From Christensenellaceae bacterium Phil7 (GTDB lineage: Bacteria > Bacillota > Clostridia > Christensenellales > CAG-138): DNA of 54,879 nt. The stretch spans positions 24,172 to 79,050 of the forward strand of contig MSGV01000024.1 of NCBI GenBank assembly GCA_001940845.1. Direction: 5' to 3'. Of this stretch, positions 1-8,133 are shown in pieces. The position numbers and the translations under genes are program-made. The notes below the pieces were generated by a model. It was not told the DNA's origin, did no database searches, and saw nothing but the letters and a program-made list of their open reading frames with translations. Numbering within the stretch: the first letter of the stretch is position 1; each line of letters opens with the position of its first letter.

Positions 1-43
1 CTTGATTAAAAGTCAAGTGCTCTACCGACTGAGCTAACGGGTC
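1..43 (-). tRNA. tRNA-Lys (UUU), partial
   Basis: Read on the minus strand this is the 5' part of a tRNA: acceptor strand GACCCG, D-arm TAGCTCAG...GAGC, and an anticodon arm CTTGA-CTTTTAA-TCAAG with anticodon TTT. The 3' half lies beyond the left window edge. It is the last visible gene of the four-tRNA minus-strand operon. Confidence 0.93.
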
Positions 44-48
44 AAATC

Positions 49-123
49 TGGCTGGGGTGGCAGGATTTGAACCTACGATGCGGGAGTCAAAGTCCCGTGC
101 CTTTACCACTTGGCGACACCCCA
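49..123 (-). tRNA. tRNA-Gln (UUG)
   Basis: Complete tRNA on the minus strand. The acceptor starts TGGGGTG and pairs with CACCCCA, the anticodon loop is CTTTGAC (TTG), the T-loop is TTCAAAT, and discriminator G plus CCA are encoded (52 to 49). Confidence 0.95.
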
Positions 124-148
124 ACAAAGCTCCCGAGGTTAAAATATA

Positions 149-226
149 TGGGGTGAGTGGTGGGATTTGAACCCACGACTTCCAGAGCCACAATCTGGCG
201 CTCTATCCAGCTGAACTACACCCACC
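149..226 (-). tRNA. tRNA-His (GUG)
   Basis: Complete tRNA on the minus strand with anticodon GTG. The extra G(-1) typical of tRNA-His is at 226 and faces discriminator C at 152. The CCA end is encoded (151 to 149). Confidence 0.95.
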
Positions 227-229
227 ATA

Positions 230-306
230 TGGCACGTCTGCAGGGATTCGAACCCTGGACCTACGGCTTAGAAGGCCGTTGCTCTATCCAGCTGAGCTAC
301 AGACGC
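230..306 (-). tRNA. tRNA-Arg (UCU)
   Basis: Complete tRNA on the minus strand. The acceptor GCGTCTG begins at 306, the anticodon is TCT, the T-loop is TTCGAAT, and GCCA is encoded at 233-230. It is the first gene of the tRNA operon, 74 bp downstream of the -10 element at 380-385. Confidence 0.95.
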
Positions 307-379
307 ATAACCATGTAACCGTCCCATGTCCGAACATGCTTCGTCCGCTTGCTCATGGTTTGCCCGCTGACGTTCACTT

Positions 380-408
380 ATTCTAGCAAAGCTTTCTGTA
401 TTTGTCAA
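380..408 (-). promoter_or_regulatory. Promoter of the tRNA operon
   Basis: On the minus strand TTGACA (408-403), a 17-bp spacer and TAGAAT (385-380) form a near-consensus sigma-A promoter upstream of tRNA-Arg. Confidence 0.75.
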
Positions 409-452
409 TATCTTTGGCCGAATTTTATTTATATATTTGTTTTTCAAATCTA

Positions 453-470
453 GTCTCCATTTTCTGGAGT
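453..470 (-). terminator. Weak hairpin after the first regulator gene
   Basis: CTCCA (455-459) pairs with TGGAG (465-469) just past the stop of the minus-strand regulator gene. The following bases on the minus strand are A-rich, not a clean T-run, so this is a weak terminator candidate. Confidence 0.25.
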
Positions 471-475
471 CTTCC

Positions 476-1558
476 TCACTTTCCAATAAACATTTCTGAA
501 AGCAGCGCAAGAAATCTTTCGATATTCGCTTTGTTTGAGCGATAATACACCCTGCTGCCCTCCGATTCGGATGTGATAAAGCCATTCAATTGAAGCTTGC
601 TGATATGGTGCGATATGGTATTCGGTGAAAGATTCAGATATTCGGCAAGCTCAAGCCCATATGCGGTTTTATCACGAAGAAATTTTAATATGTTTATTCT
701 ATTCGAATCGCTCAGCGCCTTCAGCATTCCATCGCAGTCCCCCGGCATGAGTTTCAATTTGCTCTTTCGCACTATGAAATCGACCAGCACTCCTATATAG
801 GTGCATGATTCGGCAGCCTGCGCATTTGAATAAGCGCTTTGAACGTCGCCATATCCGAAAATCCATGGAAGCAGAATCTCCGATTCATATGTCGGAATAT
901 CAATATCGTATTCTTTTGCAAGATAGCAGCCCAGGCTGCCCTCAATATCACCATAGCGTGAATTGAATTCAGCTATCAAATCGCCGTATAAGCATGAGTT
1001 TTCGGAGATCAAATCAACAGCGGCTCCAAGCAGCTCCGCAATCTCCGCAGCCATTCGGTCAAAATTATTATATAGCTGTATTAGTCTCCATTTCTCATCG
1101 CCGCTCATATGCTGCCGCTCAATAATTTTCAGAAAATCATTGCAGTCCGCGCAGTTTTCTTCATGCAGCCTGTTATTTCTTGTGAGCGAACCAATGATTA
1201 TCTCTCTTTTTTCCTCCATGGAATAAGCAGTCACCTCCGCCCTTGCGGCCTCAATCCCCTCAAACCGCCCGTGCGAAGGAACCATATAGATGATATCGGC
1301 AAATGAAAAGCCCCTTATGCCAAGGCTTTCATCTATTGGTCTGAAGTATTTCCTGACAGCAGCCTGTTCCACATCCAGTCTATCGTTCAGTACAGCCTCC
1401 ATCAGTTCTATCGGCTGAAGCATCCGACAAAGCTCATTTCCGGAGCTGTCGATATCATCGGAATACTTCTTTAATCCCTCGCTGATGCTTTTACCGCATG
1501 CCCTATACTTATAATAGGTCAATGCTTCCATGATAGGGTTGATGTTTTCAATGCGCAT
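476..1558 (-). CDS. ArsR-like winged-helix transcriptional regulator with large N-terminal domain
   Basis: Start chosen at ATG 1558 (MRIENINP), 6 nt after GGAGG; the longer ORF start at 1615 has no ribosome-binding site. The 360-residue product has an unrecognised, mostly helical N-terminal region of about 270 residues. The C-terminal region (about 285-355) is an ArsR-type winged helix: a LSDSNRINILKFL opening, a recognition helix around SPNTISHHISKL, then a wing with GSRVYYRSN. It is divergent from the RCC1-dockerin gene at 1732, and the two promoters overlap, so it probably controls that gene. The same layout (large N-terminal domain, C-terminal winged helix, divergent from a dockerin gene) recurs at 10504-11640. 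The signal sensed is unknown. I see no clear metal-binding Cys cluster of the ArsR/SmtB kind. Confidence 0.85.
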   Translation of the reverse strand: MRIENINPIMEALTYYKYRACGKSISEGLKKYSDDIDSSGNELCRMLQPIELMEAVLNDRLDVEQAAVRKYFRPIDESLGIRGFSFADIIYMVPSHGRFEGIEAARAEVTAYSMEEKREIIIGSLTRNNRLHEENCADCNDFLKIIERQHMSGDEKWRLIQLYNNFDRMAAEIAELLGAAVDLISENSCLYGDLIAEFNSRYGDIEGSLGCYLAKEYDIDIPTYESEILLPWIFGYGDVQSAYSNAQAAESCTYIGVLVDFIVRKSKLKLMPGDCDGMLKALSDSNRINILKFLRDKTAYGLELAEYLNLSPNTISHHISKLQLNGFITSESEGSRVYYRSNKANIERFLALLSEMFIGK

Positions 1559-1590
1559 TTTATTCCTCCATCTCAATATCTCAGCTTTAT

Positions 1591-1619
1591 AATATACCAG
1601 TTTTTGCGTTGACAAGCAA
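1591..1619 (-). promoter_or_regulatory. Promoter of the first regulator gene
   Basis: On the minus strand TTGCTT (1619-1614), 17 bp, then TATATT (1596-1591). Its -35 overlaps the -35 of the oppositely directed promoter for the RCC1-dockerin gene. Confidence 0.5.
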
Positions 1620-1638
1620 GTCCTTTCGGTGCTATAAT
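1609..1638 (+). promoter_or_regulatory. Promoter of the RCC1-dockerin gene
   Basis: TTGACA (1609-1614), an 18-bp spacer and TATAAT (1633-1638). The predicted transcription start is near 1645, leaving an approximately 85-nt leader. Confidence 0.7.
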
Positions 1639-1652
1639 ATCATACGATAGAT

Positions 1653-1673
1653 ATGGAAGTCAAGTATTTCCAT
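1653..1673. promoter_or_regulatory. Candidate operator (inverted repeat)
   Basis: ATGGAA (1653-1658) and TTCCAT (1668-1673) form a perfect 6-bp inverted repeat with a 9-bp centre, just downstream of the predicted start point. This is the same position relative to the promoter as the operators of the second regulator, so it may be the site of the regulator encoded at 476-1558. Confidence 0.35.
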
Positions 1674-1731
1674 TTATATCGAATGCGGTTTTGATCCGCA
1701 ATCACCATTACCATCAGGAGGAACAAAGTTT

Positions 1732-3081
1732 ATGAAAAAAATGCTGTCATGGGTTCTTGCGGCCGCAATGCTTTGCATCTGCGCTCTGTTTACCGGCAGT
1801 GTGTACGCAACCGAATATGCGGCAATCGATTTTGCCAAGACCATCAGCGGCGGAGCATACCACACGGCCGCCATCAAAGAGGATGGCTCCCTATGGATCT
1901 GGGGCAATAATGGCTCATACCAGCTTGGTTTGGGCATAGAGGATAGAAGCTATAATGCGTATATGCCCGCATGCGTTATAGAGAGTGGCGTCGCATCAGT
2001 GGCGCTCGGCGGACTGCACAGCATGGCTGTCACCGTTGATGGAGAGCTCTATGGCTGGGGACAGAATAATTTCGGTCAAATCGGCGTCGGTGATTTTATG
2101 GATAAATCAACCCCCGTCCTCGTCATGGAGGATGTTTCCGCGGTCAGCAGCGGCTTCCAGCATACCCTGGCAATAAAGAATGACGGCACTCTCTGGGCAT
2201 GGGGCAAAAATGACTATGGTCAGCTCGGCACCGGTGCATGGTACACCCTGAATACTCCCCAGCAGATCATGGAGGATGTTGTAGCTGCTGCAGCAGGCAC
2301 CTATCATAATCTTGCACTCAAGGCGGATGGTACGCTTTGGGCATGGGGATATAACCAGTATGGTCAGCTTGGCACCGGTAATACACAGATCTCAAATGCG
2401 CCCATCCAAATAATGGAGGGGATCGATATAGCATCCATGAGCTGCGGAAATGCTCATAGTGCGGTACTCACAGCGAGCGGTGAGCTTTACATGTTCGGTC
2501 AGAATACTTCCCATCAGGTGTCCGGTGCTGTTGATAACACAGAAGTCACCAACCCGACGCTTGTGCTCAGCGATGTTAAGCAGGTACAGTGCGGCAATGT
2601 GCATACCCTTGCACTCAAAAATAACGGAGACCTCTACTGCTGGGGAGCAAACAACCGCAGGCAATGCCTGCCCGGCGATACAGAAACCTATGTCATCGAT
2701 GAACCGACACTCTTCATCAGCGGAGTGGAATATATATCTTCCGGTGCAGACTTCAATATCGTTCTGAAAAATGAAAACGAGCTCTATGGCTGGGGCTGGA
2801 ACCATGAGGGCGAGCTCGGTCAGGGCGGCGCGGATAACTATGATAGAGAGGTATTCATCCTTGCCGGTATTGCTCAGCCCGGACCTATCGAAGCTTCGCT
2901 CATTGGAGATGTGAATGGCGATGGCATAATCTCCACTCAAGATGCTCTGCTCATTCTGCGCTATGCAATGGGGCTCATAGATGAAAGCTCCATAGATATT
3001 GCTCTTGCCGATTTTAACGGCGATGGCAGCATAGATATGGTCGATGCGGCTGCGCTGCTCAATCAGCTCCTCACAGCATAA
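1732..3081 (+). CDS. Secreted RCC1-repeat beta-propeller protein with C-terminal dockerin
   Basis: 449 residues, start ATG 1732 after AGGAGG. A signal peptide (about 1-26, ending VYATE) is followed by seven RCC1 repeats (about 34-385), each ending like LWAWGKNDYGQLGTG. Seven repeats are what a closed seven-bladed propeller needs. Residues about 391-449 form a type-I dockerin: two loops DVNGDG and DFNGDG, each with Asp at position 12, followed by helices such as ALLILRYAMG. Family knowledge: RCC1 propellers serve as protein-interaction platforms, and dockerins plug into cohesins. Inference: this is an exported interaction or adhesion module docked on a cohesin, possibly one of those encoded at 12025 or 24372. 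A monocistronic unit is likely, with a terminator at 3113. The function of the propeller itself is unknown. Confidence 0.9.
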   Translation: MKKMLSWVLAAAMLCICALFTGSVYATEYAAIDFAKTISGGAYHTAAIKEDGSLWIWGNNGSYQLGLGIEDRSYNAYMPACVIESGVASVALGGLHSMAVTVDGELYGWGQNNFGQIGVGDFMDKSTPVLVMEDVSAVSSGFQHTLAIKNDGTLWAWGKNDYGQLGTGAWYTLNTPQQIMEDVVAAAAGTYHNLALKADGTLWAWGYNQYGQLGTGNTQISNAPIQIMEGIDIASMSCGNAHSAVLTASGELYMFGQNTSHQVSGAVDNTEVTNPTLVLSDVKQVQCGNVHTLALKNNGDLYCWGANNRRQCLPGDTETYVIDEPTLFISGVEYISSGADFNIVLKNENELYGWGWNHEGELGQGGADNYDREVFILAGIAQPGPIEASLIGDVNGDGIISTQDALLILRYAMGLIDESSIDIALADFNGDGSIDMVDAAALLNQLLTA

Positions 3082-3112
3082 TACCAATAATCGTCAATTT
3101 AAAAAGCATTTT

Positions 3113-3171
3113 GTCCGCCTCTTATGAGCGAATCCTGCGCTCCATTTATAATTGGCGGGCATTTTATTTTC
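3113..3171 (+). terminator. Two-tier hairpin terminator after the RCC1-dockerin gene
   Basis: GTCCGCC (3113-3119) pairs with GGCGGGC (3154-3160, one wobble). An inner GAGCG/CGCTC hairpin sits between them. A T-rich tail ATTTTATTTT follows. Confidence 0.5.
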
Positions 3172-3203
3172 GCCAGTTTGACCTGTTTGTTTCCTCAGCG
3201 TGC

Positions 3204-3231
3204 TTGAATTCCGATGGTTTTCCTGTAAAAT
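3204..3231 (+). promoter_or_regulatory. Promoter candidate for the nucleoside kinase gene
   Basis: TTGAAT (3204-3209), 16 bp, TAAAAT (3226-3231), about 120 bp upstream of the chosen start. Confidence 0.45.
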
Positions 3232-3359
3232 GTACAATAGCTTATAGGAACCAAGCTGATGTATCGTTCTATAATGCTGCTGCAAACAATAAATTCTAGT
3301 GACGACAGCATTTTGCGACAATGTTTTTATGTCGGCACCCCGTTCCGGAGGTTAGTATA

Positions 3360-5027
3360 ATGAATATAACTATCAATAAAAACGCCGTACCAATTCGCGA
3401 TGGGGCAGCAATTCTTGATTATATCCGCGAACTCGGTCTGGATTCTGCCGCAATATCCGAAAGACCGCTTGCAGCTATGCTGGGCGGAGAGATTTTTAAT
3501 CTTTGCTATATTCCAAAGCGTGAAAGTGAGCTCCAGCTCCTGTATTATTCCTCAGAGGAAGGCCGAAGGGTTTATGAACGCACCCTGCAATTCGTGTTCA
3601 TAATGGCCGTCCGAAGGAGCTTTCCCGATGCCCGGGTGCTCGTCCAGTATTCCATGGGGCAGGGAGTATATATAACCATAAAAAAGGAGCCGACCCTGAA
3701 TGATGCGGATATTGCATTGCTGCATGATGAAATGCGGCGCATAGTCTCGGCGGGCTATCGGCTGTATCGCAGCCGGCGCAGCATCGAAGAGGCGATCTCT
3801 CGATTTACGATGGATGGGCAGCTCGATAAGGTCAGGCTGCTCAAATGGAGAGAGTTTTCGTATTTTGATCTGTATTCCTGCCCTGAATACAGCGATTATA
3901 CGGACTATTTTTATGGCGAAATGGCGCCTGATACGAGCTATGTCCGCATTTTCGCACTGCATAGGATCGATGATTCGGTGGTTATCCTCCTCCCCGACCG
4001 CGATAATCCCGAGCGAGCCGCCGCCTACGAGGATAGCCCCAAGCTGCTGGCTGTCTTTCGCGAGAGTGAGCGCTGGGGCAGGTTCATGGGTTGTGCAACT
4101 GCGAGCGAATTGAATACAAGAGTCGAAAATGGCAGCATACGGGAACTGGTTCGCGTCAATGAAGCACTTCATGAGAAAAATTTCTCAAAGATTGCAGATG
4201 ATATCATCTGCCGCAGAGCCAAGGCCATCATGCTTGCCGGTCCCTCCTCATCCGGCAAAACGACATCTGCAAATCGCATAGCAACTCAGCTCCGCGCATC
4301 CGGGCTGGATCCCATAATGCTCTCGCTCGATGATTACTATATCGACCGCGATAAACTTGAGCGCGATGAAAACGGCAAACTGGATCTCGAGCATATCAAC
4401 ACCTTGGATATTGCAAGATTCAACCATGATCTTGAACTTCTTATCGCAGGTGAGGAAGCCGAGCTTCCCAGATTCAACTTTCTGACGGGCAGGCGTGAGG
4501 ATGGGCATCGCACGCTGAGGCTTCATAGCGACCAGCCGCTTATCATCGAAGGCATTCATGGGCTCAATCCCCTCATGCTCGGCGATATAGACCCCGGCAA
4601 GATATACAGGATCTATGTTTCCGCACTCACAACGCTCAATCTCGATGACCATAACCGTATTCGAACGACGGATCTGCGCCTGCTGAGAAGGCTGGTGCGC
4701 GATTACGAGACGCGCGGAGCAAGCATGGAGCATACGCTTGATATGTGGGAGAGCGTGCGCCGCGGCGAAACCCGCTGGATATTCCCTTACCAGGAAAATG
4801 CCGACTGCATTATAAATACGACGCTTCTTTATGAAGTTTCAGTCATGAAAAAATATGTGCACCCGCTGCTCAAAGCCGTTCCGCCCGAAAGCCACTGCTA
4901 TAGCCAGGCTCGATCCATCGTCAAATTCCTGAATTATTTCGTCAGTGCCGATATTGAGGATGAGATTCCTCCCACATCGATAATTCGCGAATTCATCGGC
5001 GGCAATACATTCTATAAGGATAGGTAA
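3360..5027 (+). CDS. Nucleoside (uridine-type) kinase with N-terminal ThrRS-like domain
   Basis: Start chosen at ATG 3360 (MNITINKN), 9 nt after CGGAGG, giving 555 residues. The N-terminal part (about 1-275) resembles the TGS and editing-like regions of threonyl-tRNA synthetases. The C-terminal part (about 280-490) is a P-loop uridine kinase/phosphoribulokinase-type domain. It shows Walker A GPSSSGKTT, SLDDYY after the next strand, FNFLTGRRE and LIIEGIHGLN. This fused layout is a known long form of Udk-like kinase in Clostridia and relatives. The exact substrate cannot be read from sequence; uridine or another nucleoside is the family expectation. It is followed by a hairpin at 5043. Confidence 0.85.
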   Translation: MNITINKNAVPIRDGAAILDYIRELGLDSAAISERPLAAMLGGEIFNLCYIPKRESELQLLYYSSEEGRRVYERTLQFVFIMAVRRSFPDARVLVQYSMGQGVYITIKKEPTLNDADIALLHDEMRRIVSAGYRLYRSRRSIEEAISRFTMDGQLDKVRLLKWREFSYFDLYSCPEYSDYTDYFYGEMAPDTSYVRIFALHRIDDSVVILLPDRDNPERAAAYEDSPKLLAVFRESERWGRFMGCATASELNTRVENGSIRELVRVNEALHEKNFSKIADDIICRRAKAIMLAGPSSSGKTTSANRIATQLRASGLDPIMLSLDDYYIDRDKLERDENGKLDLEHINTLDIARFNHDLELLIAGEEAELPRFNFLTGRREDGHRTLRLHSDQPLIIEGIHGLNPLMLGDIDPGKIYRIYVSALTTLNLDDHNRIRTTDLRLLRRLVRDYETRGASMEHTLDMWESVRRGETRWIFPYQENADCIINTTLLYEVSVMKKYVHPLLKAVPPESHCYSQARSIVKFLNYFVSADIEDEIPPTSIIREFIGGNTFYKDR

Positions 5028-5042
5028 AGCCGTACCCGATTA

Positions 5043-5071
5043 GCAAGCTGCGAATCTTTTTTTCAGCTTGC
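5043..5071 (+). terminator. Hairpin after the nucleoside kinase gene
   Basis: GCAAGCTG (5043-5050) and CAGCTTGC (5064-5071) form a perfect 8-bp stem whose loop holds seven T. No T-run follows the stem, so termination is uncertain. Confidence 0.4.
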
Positions 5072-5096
5072 CCGTTTCGCCTTAATTTGTTATAAT
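5068..5096 (+). promoter_or_regulatory. Promoter candidate for the TSCPD gene
   Basis: TTGCCC (5068-5073), 17 bp, TATAAT (5091-5096), 53 bp upstream of the ATG at 5150. Confidence 0.5.
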
Positions 5097-5149
5097 TATG
5101 ATGGGGTGCTGCCCCAGATGAATAAAAACATTCGACAGGAGACGATCAT

Positions 5150-5398
5150 ATGCATTATAATTACAGAACGAACGGCACCTGCTCCTCCATGATAGATTTC
5201 GATATCGTGGATGGTAAGCTGCATAATATTACCTATACCGGCGGCTGCAATGGCAATCTGAAGGCCATCAGCTCATTACTGGAAGGCTCCGATGTGAATT
5301 TTGCCATCGAAAGGCTGAGCGGCATTCGCTGCGGCTATAAGGATACATCGTGCGGCGACCAGCTCGCCAAGGCATTGAAAAAGGCTATCAGCGAATAA
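5150..5398 (+). CDS. TSCPD domain-containing protein (TIGR03905-like)
   Basis: 82 residues, start ATG 5150 after AGGAG. The sequence matches the small stand-alone TSCPD family: conserved GGCNGNLKAI, then GIRCGYKDTSCGDQLAKAL near the C-terminus, the latter being the TSCPD motif. TSCPD domains also occur at the C-terminus of some ribonucleotide reductases, where the Cys residues bind metal. The role of the free-standing family is not established. It is probably cotranscribed with the methyltransferase whose likely GTG start is 14 bp downstream. Confidence 0.85.
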   Translation: MHYNYRTNGTCSSMIDFDIVDGKLHNITYTGGCNGNLKAISSLLEGSDVNFAIERLSGIRCGYKDTSCGDQLAKALKKAISE

Positions 5399-5412
5399 AC
5401 TCCCCCTCAAGC

Positions 5413-6192
5413 GTGGATAAGGTTCTCATTTCAAGCACTAAAAACGAACTTATAAAGGCTTTGCGCCGTTTGAAGGATAGAAGCGCAAGGCGAGAAACGG
5501 GGCTGCACATCATAGAGGGCGAGCGGCTCGTATTTGATGCGCTTTCAAATCGGATAAGTCCCGAATGTATCATCATCGAAGATGGTCTCACTGCACTCGA
5601 AGCAAGGGTGTCCGCACTCGGACTTCCCTATCTTTCGGTCACCCGCTCGGTGATCGAAGCAGTTTCGGACACGCCCTCGCCACAGGGTATAATCGCAAGC
5701 GTGCGAACCCCCAAGCCCTCCATGCCTGAGGAGCTCCCTCCCGGTCTTTATGTTGCGCTTGATAGGCTTCAAGATCCCGGCAACCTTGGCACCATAATCC
5801 GAACCGCAGATGCCATGGGAACGGCCGGAATCATACTTGGGAGCGGCTGTACGGATGCCTTTTCACCCAAAGCCCTGCGCTCGGCGATGGGAAGCAGCTA
5901 TCATATTCCCATCTATGAAGCCGAACTCATTGAATGCATTCCCAAACTAAAATCACAGGGCTTTGTACCGATATGCGGGCATCTTGCAGGTACGGAGGGA
6001 ATTCCAAGAATAAGAGAAAATCGAATTCTTATCATCATCGGCAACGAGGCGCAAGGGGTTTCTGATGATGTTGCAAGGCTGTGCAGCCTATGCCGCCTTC
6101 CAATGTATGGAAACGCAGAGAGTCTGAATGCATCCGTTGCCGCATCCATATTGATCTACGAGATCGCCGCCATGATGAATAATGCTGATTAG
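5413..6192 (+). CDS. SpoU/TrmH-family RNA 2'-O-methyltransferase
   Basis: Start taken as GTG 5413 (reads VDKVLISSTKN, 259 residues), which matches the usual N-terminus of the family. An upstream GTG at 5350 would overlap the TSCPD gene. No good ribosome-binding site is visible, so translation may be coupled to the TSCPD gene. An N-terminal substrate-binding region (about 5-90) precedes the SPOUT domain. That domain has motif 1 around LQDPGNLGTIIRTADAMG, motif 2 IIIGNEAQGVS, and motif 3 LPMYGNAESLNASVAAS, which form the trefoil-knot S-adenosylmethionine site. Target rRNA or tRNA nucleotide unknown. A second family member is at 36926. Confidence 0.87.
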   Translation: MDKVLISSTKNELIKALRRLKDRSARRETGLHIIEGERLVFDALSNRISPECIIIEDGLTALEARVSALGLPYLSVTRSVIEAVSDTPSPQGIIASVRTPKPSMPEELPPGLYVALDRLQDPGNLGTIIRTADAMGTAGIILGSGCTDAFSPKALRSAMGSSYHIPIYEAELIECIPKLKSQGFVPICGHLAGTEGIPRIRENRILIIIGNEAQGVSDDVARLCSLCRLPMYGNAESLNASVAASILIYEIAAMMNNAD

Positions 6193-6241
6193 AAGCGCTC
6201 GTATTACACACGATAATATAAAATAACCTCCGGAGGTGCTT

Positions 6242-6790
6242 ATGGCCGCAAGAAAGAATGCATCGGTCGATGAACTGGTTCTCGAATATGCCTATAGTCT
6301 GTTTGCTAAAAAGGGCGCTGATTCCGCAAGCCTTTCCGATATAGCGGCAGAATGCGGAATATCAAAGGGCACCCTATATTATTATTATCCGAGCCGGGAA
6401 AATCTGGTATCCATCTGCGCTGAAGCCTGCGTCAAATTTATGAGCGATGCTATCATAGGCTGGGCTGAATCGCTATCTCAGGAATCGGATATAGAGATCG
6501 TCTGTTCCGAGCTTGCGATGGTCTTTTCCGGCGATCGGGAGGATGTACGGCTCATGCTTTCCCTGTTTCATTATAATAATGATGGCATTCGGCAGCTCAT
6601 GGCAGGCGCATTGAAGCAATGGAGGCTGATGCTGGAGGTCGGTGCGCTTCGTTTGGACAGGCGGTATTCCGAACGCTTTTCAACGCTTGCCTCCGCAGTG
6701 CTTTATATGCTGATCGGCATAGCTGCCGCCGGTGAAAGCCGGGAGAGCGCAAAAGAAAAACTGCTTGAAATGCTGAATTTGTCCCGATAG
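6242..6790 (+). CDS. TetR/AcrR-family transcriptional regulator
   Basis: Start chosen at ATG 6242 (MAARKNAS), 5 nt after GGAGG; an in-frame GTG at 6236 lies inside that ribosome-binding site. The 182-residue product has the TetR N-terminal HTH (about 8-55): YAYSLFAKKGADSASLSDIAAECGISKG followed by TLYYYYPSRENL, the classic recognition helix. The C-terminal half is the variable ligand-binding and dimer domain. The regulated gene is not evident. No palindromic operator stands out in the 50-bp upstream gap, and the neighbours are housekeeping genes. Confidence 0.88.
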   Translation: MAARKNASVDELVLEYAYSLFAKKGADSASLSDIAAECGISKGTLYYYYPSRENLVSICAEACVKFMSDAIIGWAESLSQESDIEIVCSELAMVFSGDREDVRLMLSLFHYNNDGIRQLMAGALKQWRLMLEVGALRLDRRYSERFSTLASAVLYMLIGIAAAGESRESAKEKLLEMLNLSR

Positions 6791-6874
6791 TCGCTTTCCC
6801 CTTCCATGCTTCCTCTGCATTGAAGGGTTGAGCTTTTCCTCAATCATTTCATAAAAATATAGACCGGAGAAATC

Positions 6875-7312
6875 ATGAATAATCGAATTTCCAAGGATGA
6901 ATACTATCTCTCCATTGCAGCGGCCGTAGCAAAGCGTTCCACCTGCCTTCGCCGCCAATATGGTGCAGTCATAATAAATAACGATGAGATCATCTCAACC
7001 GGGTATAATGGGGCTGCAAGGGGCGAGCCAAATTGCTGCGATACGGGTGAATGCTGGCGCGAGGCGAATAATATTCCGCATGGCGAACAGTATGAAAAAT
7101 GCGTTGCCGTTCATGCGGAGCAGAATGCAATCATATCCGCCGCGAGGCACGAGATGATTGGCGCTGTGCTCTACCTTGCCGGTTTCGGCAGCGATGGCGA
7201 GTTGGCAAGCCCGAAGCCCTGTGCGATATGCGGTCGATTCATAAAAAATGCAGGAATAGTCGAAGTCGTTTGCAGGGATGCGGAGGGTAGAATCGAACGG
7301 CACAGGGTTTAA
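6875..7312 (+). CDS. Deoxycytidylate (dCMP) deaminase family protein
   Basis: 145 residues, start ATG 6875 after CGGAGA. The zinc-deaminase signature is complete: HAEQNA (His80, Glu82) and PCAICGRFI (Cys116, Cys119). Extra Cys/His residues around 54-60 (NCCDTGEC) match the second zinc site of ComEB/dCMP deaminases. The expected reaction is dCMP to dUMP, the substrate of ThyX, whose gene begins 51 bp downstream. The pair forms a short route to dTMP. Confidence 0.9.
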   Translation: MNNRISKDEYYLSIAAAVAKRSTCLRRQYGAVIINNDEIISTGYNGAARGEPNCCDTGECWREANNIPHGEQYEKCVAVHAEQNAIISAARHEMIGAVLYLAGFGSDGELASPKPCAICGRFIKNAGIVEVVCRDAEGRIERHRV

Positions 7313-7363
7313 GCTATCAGGATATTGTCCTAAATTAACCGTAAGCAGAAAGGGAGAAGTAAT

Positions 7364-7987
7364 ATGCGAGTGTGTTCGCCAAGCTTTGAAATTTTGAATC
7401 GTCCAAGCGGAGAAGCTGTGCTCCGGCACCTGGAGCTATGCGGCAGAGTATGCTATAAATCCGAGACGAACATTGGAGAGGGAAGTGCCGAAAAGCTCAT
7501 TCGGCATATGCTTTCACGAGGACATGAAAGCCCCATAGAGCATTTTTCGATCAGCGTACGCATAATCTGCGATCGCGGCGTATCCCATGAATGGGTTCGG
7601 CACCGTATCGCAAGCTACTCGCAGGAGAGTACACGCTATTGCAACTATTCCCAAGCTAAATTCGGCAATGAGCTTACATTCATAAAGCCCTATTTTGCCG
7701 AACCGGATACCCCCCTTTATTCCGCATGGGAGCTGGCGATGCGCAATGCTGAGAAGGCATATTTCGATATGCTGAGCATCGGTGCAAAGCCCGAGGATGC
7801 GCGGAGCGTGCTGCCGAACAGCATCAAGACCGAATTTATCTGCACAATGAATCTGCGTGAATGGAGGCATTTCTTCCGTCTGCGCTGCGCTCCTGCTGCG
7901 CATCCGGCAATGCGCGAAATATCCATTCCCCTGCTAATGGAGTTCAAAGCGATGCTCCCGGTGCTGTTCGCGGATATCGAGCTTTGA
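7364..7987 (+). CDS. thyX: FAD-dependent thymidylate synthase ThyX
   Basis: 207 residues, start ATG 7364 after AAAGGGAG. The ThyX motif RHRIASYSQESTRY (79-92) is complete, including the Ser and Arg residues used for substrate and flavin binding. Other typical elements are HGHESPIEHF-like SRGHESPIEH (51-60) and a C-terminal WRHFFRLRCAPAAHPAMRE. The enzyme makes dTMP from dUMP with methylenetetrahydrofolate, FAD and NADPH. It lies beside the dCMP deaminase gene that supplies dUMP. A strong UUCG-capped hairpin at 8036 ends the unit. Confidence 0.97.
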   Translation: MRVCSPSFEILNRPSGEAVLRHLELCGRVCYKSETNIGEGSAEKLIRHMLSRGHESPIEHFSISVRIICDRGVSHEWVRHRIASYSQESTRYCNYSQAKFGNELTFIKPYFAEPDTPLYSAWELAMRNAEKAYFDMLSIGAKPEDARSVLPNSIKTEFICTMNLREWRHFFRLRCAPAAHPAMREISIPLLMEFKAMLPVLFADIEL

Positions 7988-8035
7988 AGACGGGCAACCA
8001 TTTATACAATCTATCATTTAATTTTGATGCAAGCT

Positions 8036-8069
8036 ATGGATGGCTTTGGCTTCGGTCACAGCCATCCAT
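8036..8069 (+). terminator. Rho-independent terminator after thyX
   Basis: ATGGATGGCT (8036-8045) and AGCCATCCAT (8060-8069) form a perfect 10-bp stem. A TTCG loop closes an inner extension, and AATTTCATTTT follows. Confidence 0.8.
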
Positions 8070-8133
8070 AATTTCATTTTATTAATCATCGATCGGATAC
8101 AAACTTCATCTTCCGATGTGATTTGTATTTTTC

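Noticed and set aside
268-585. Minus-strand ORF across tRNA-Arg
   Set aside because: It runs through a complete tRNA gene and its promoter, so it is not a real protein gene.
1604-1619. TTGCGTTGACAAGCAA as another copy of the second regulator's operator
   Set aside because: The half-sites are one base out of register compared with TGCTT-N3-AAGCA, and the match is partly due to the -35 box.
2392-3087. Minus-strand ORF opposite the RCC1-dockerin gene
   Set aside because: Shadow of the repeat-rich coding strand; no start signal and no family resemblance.
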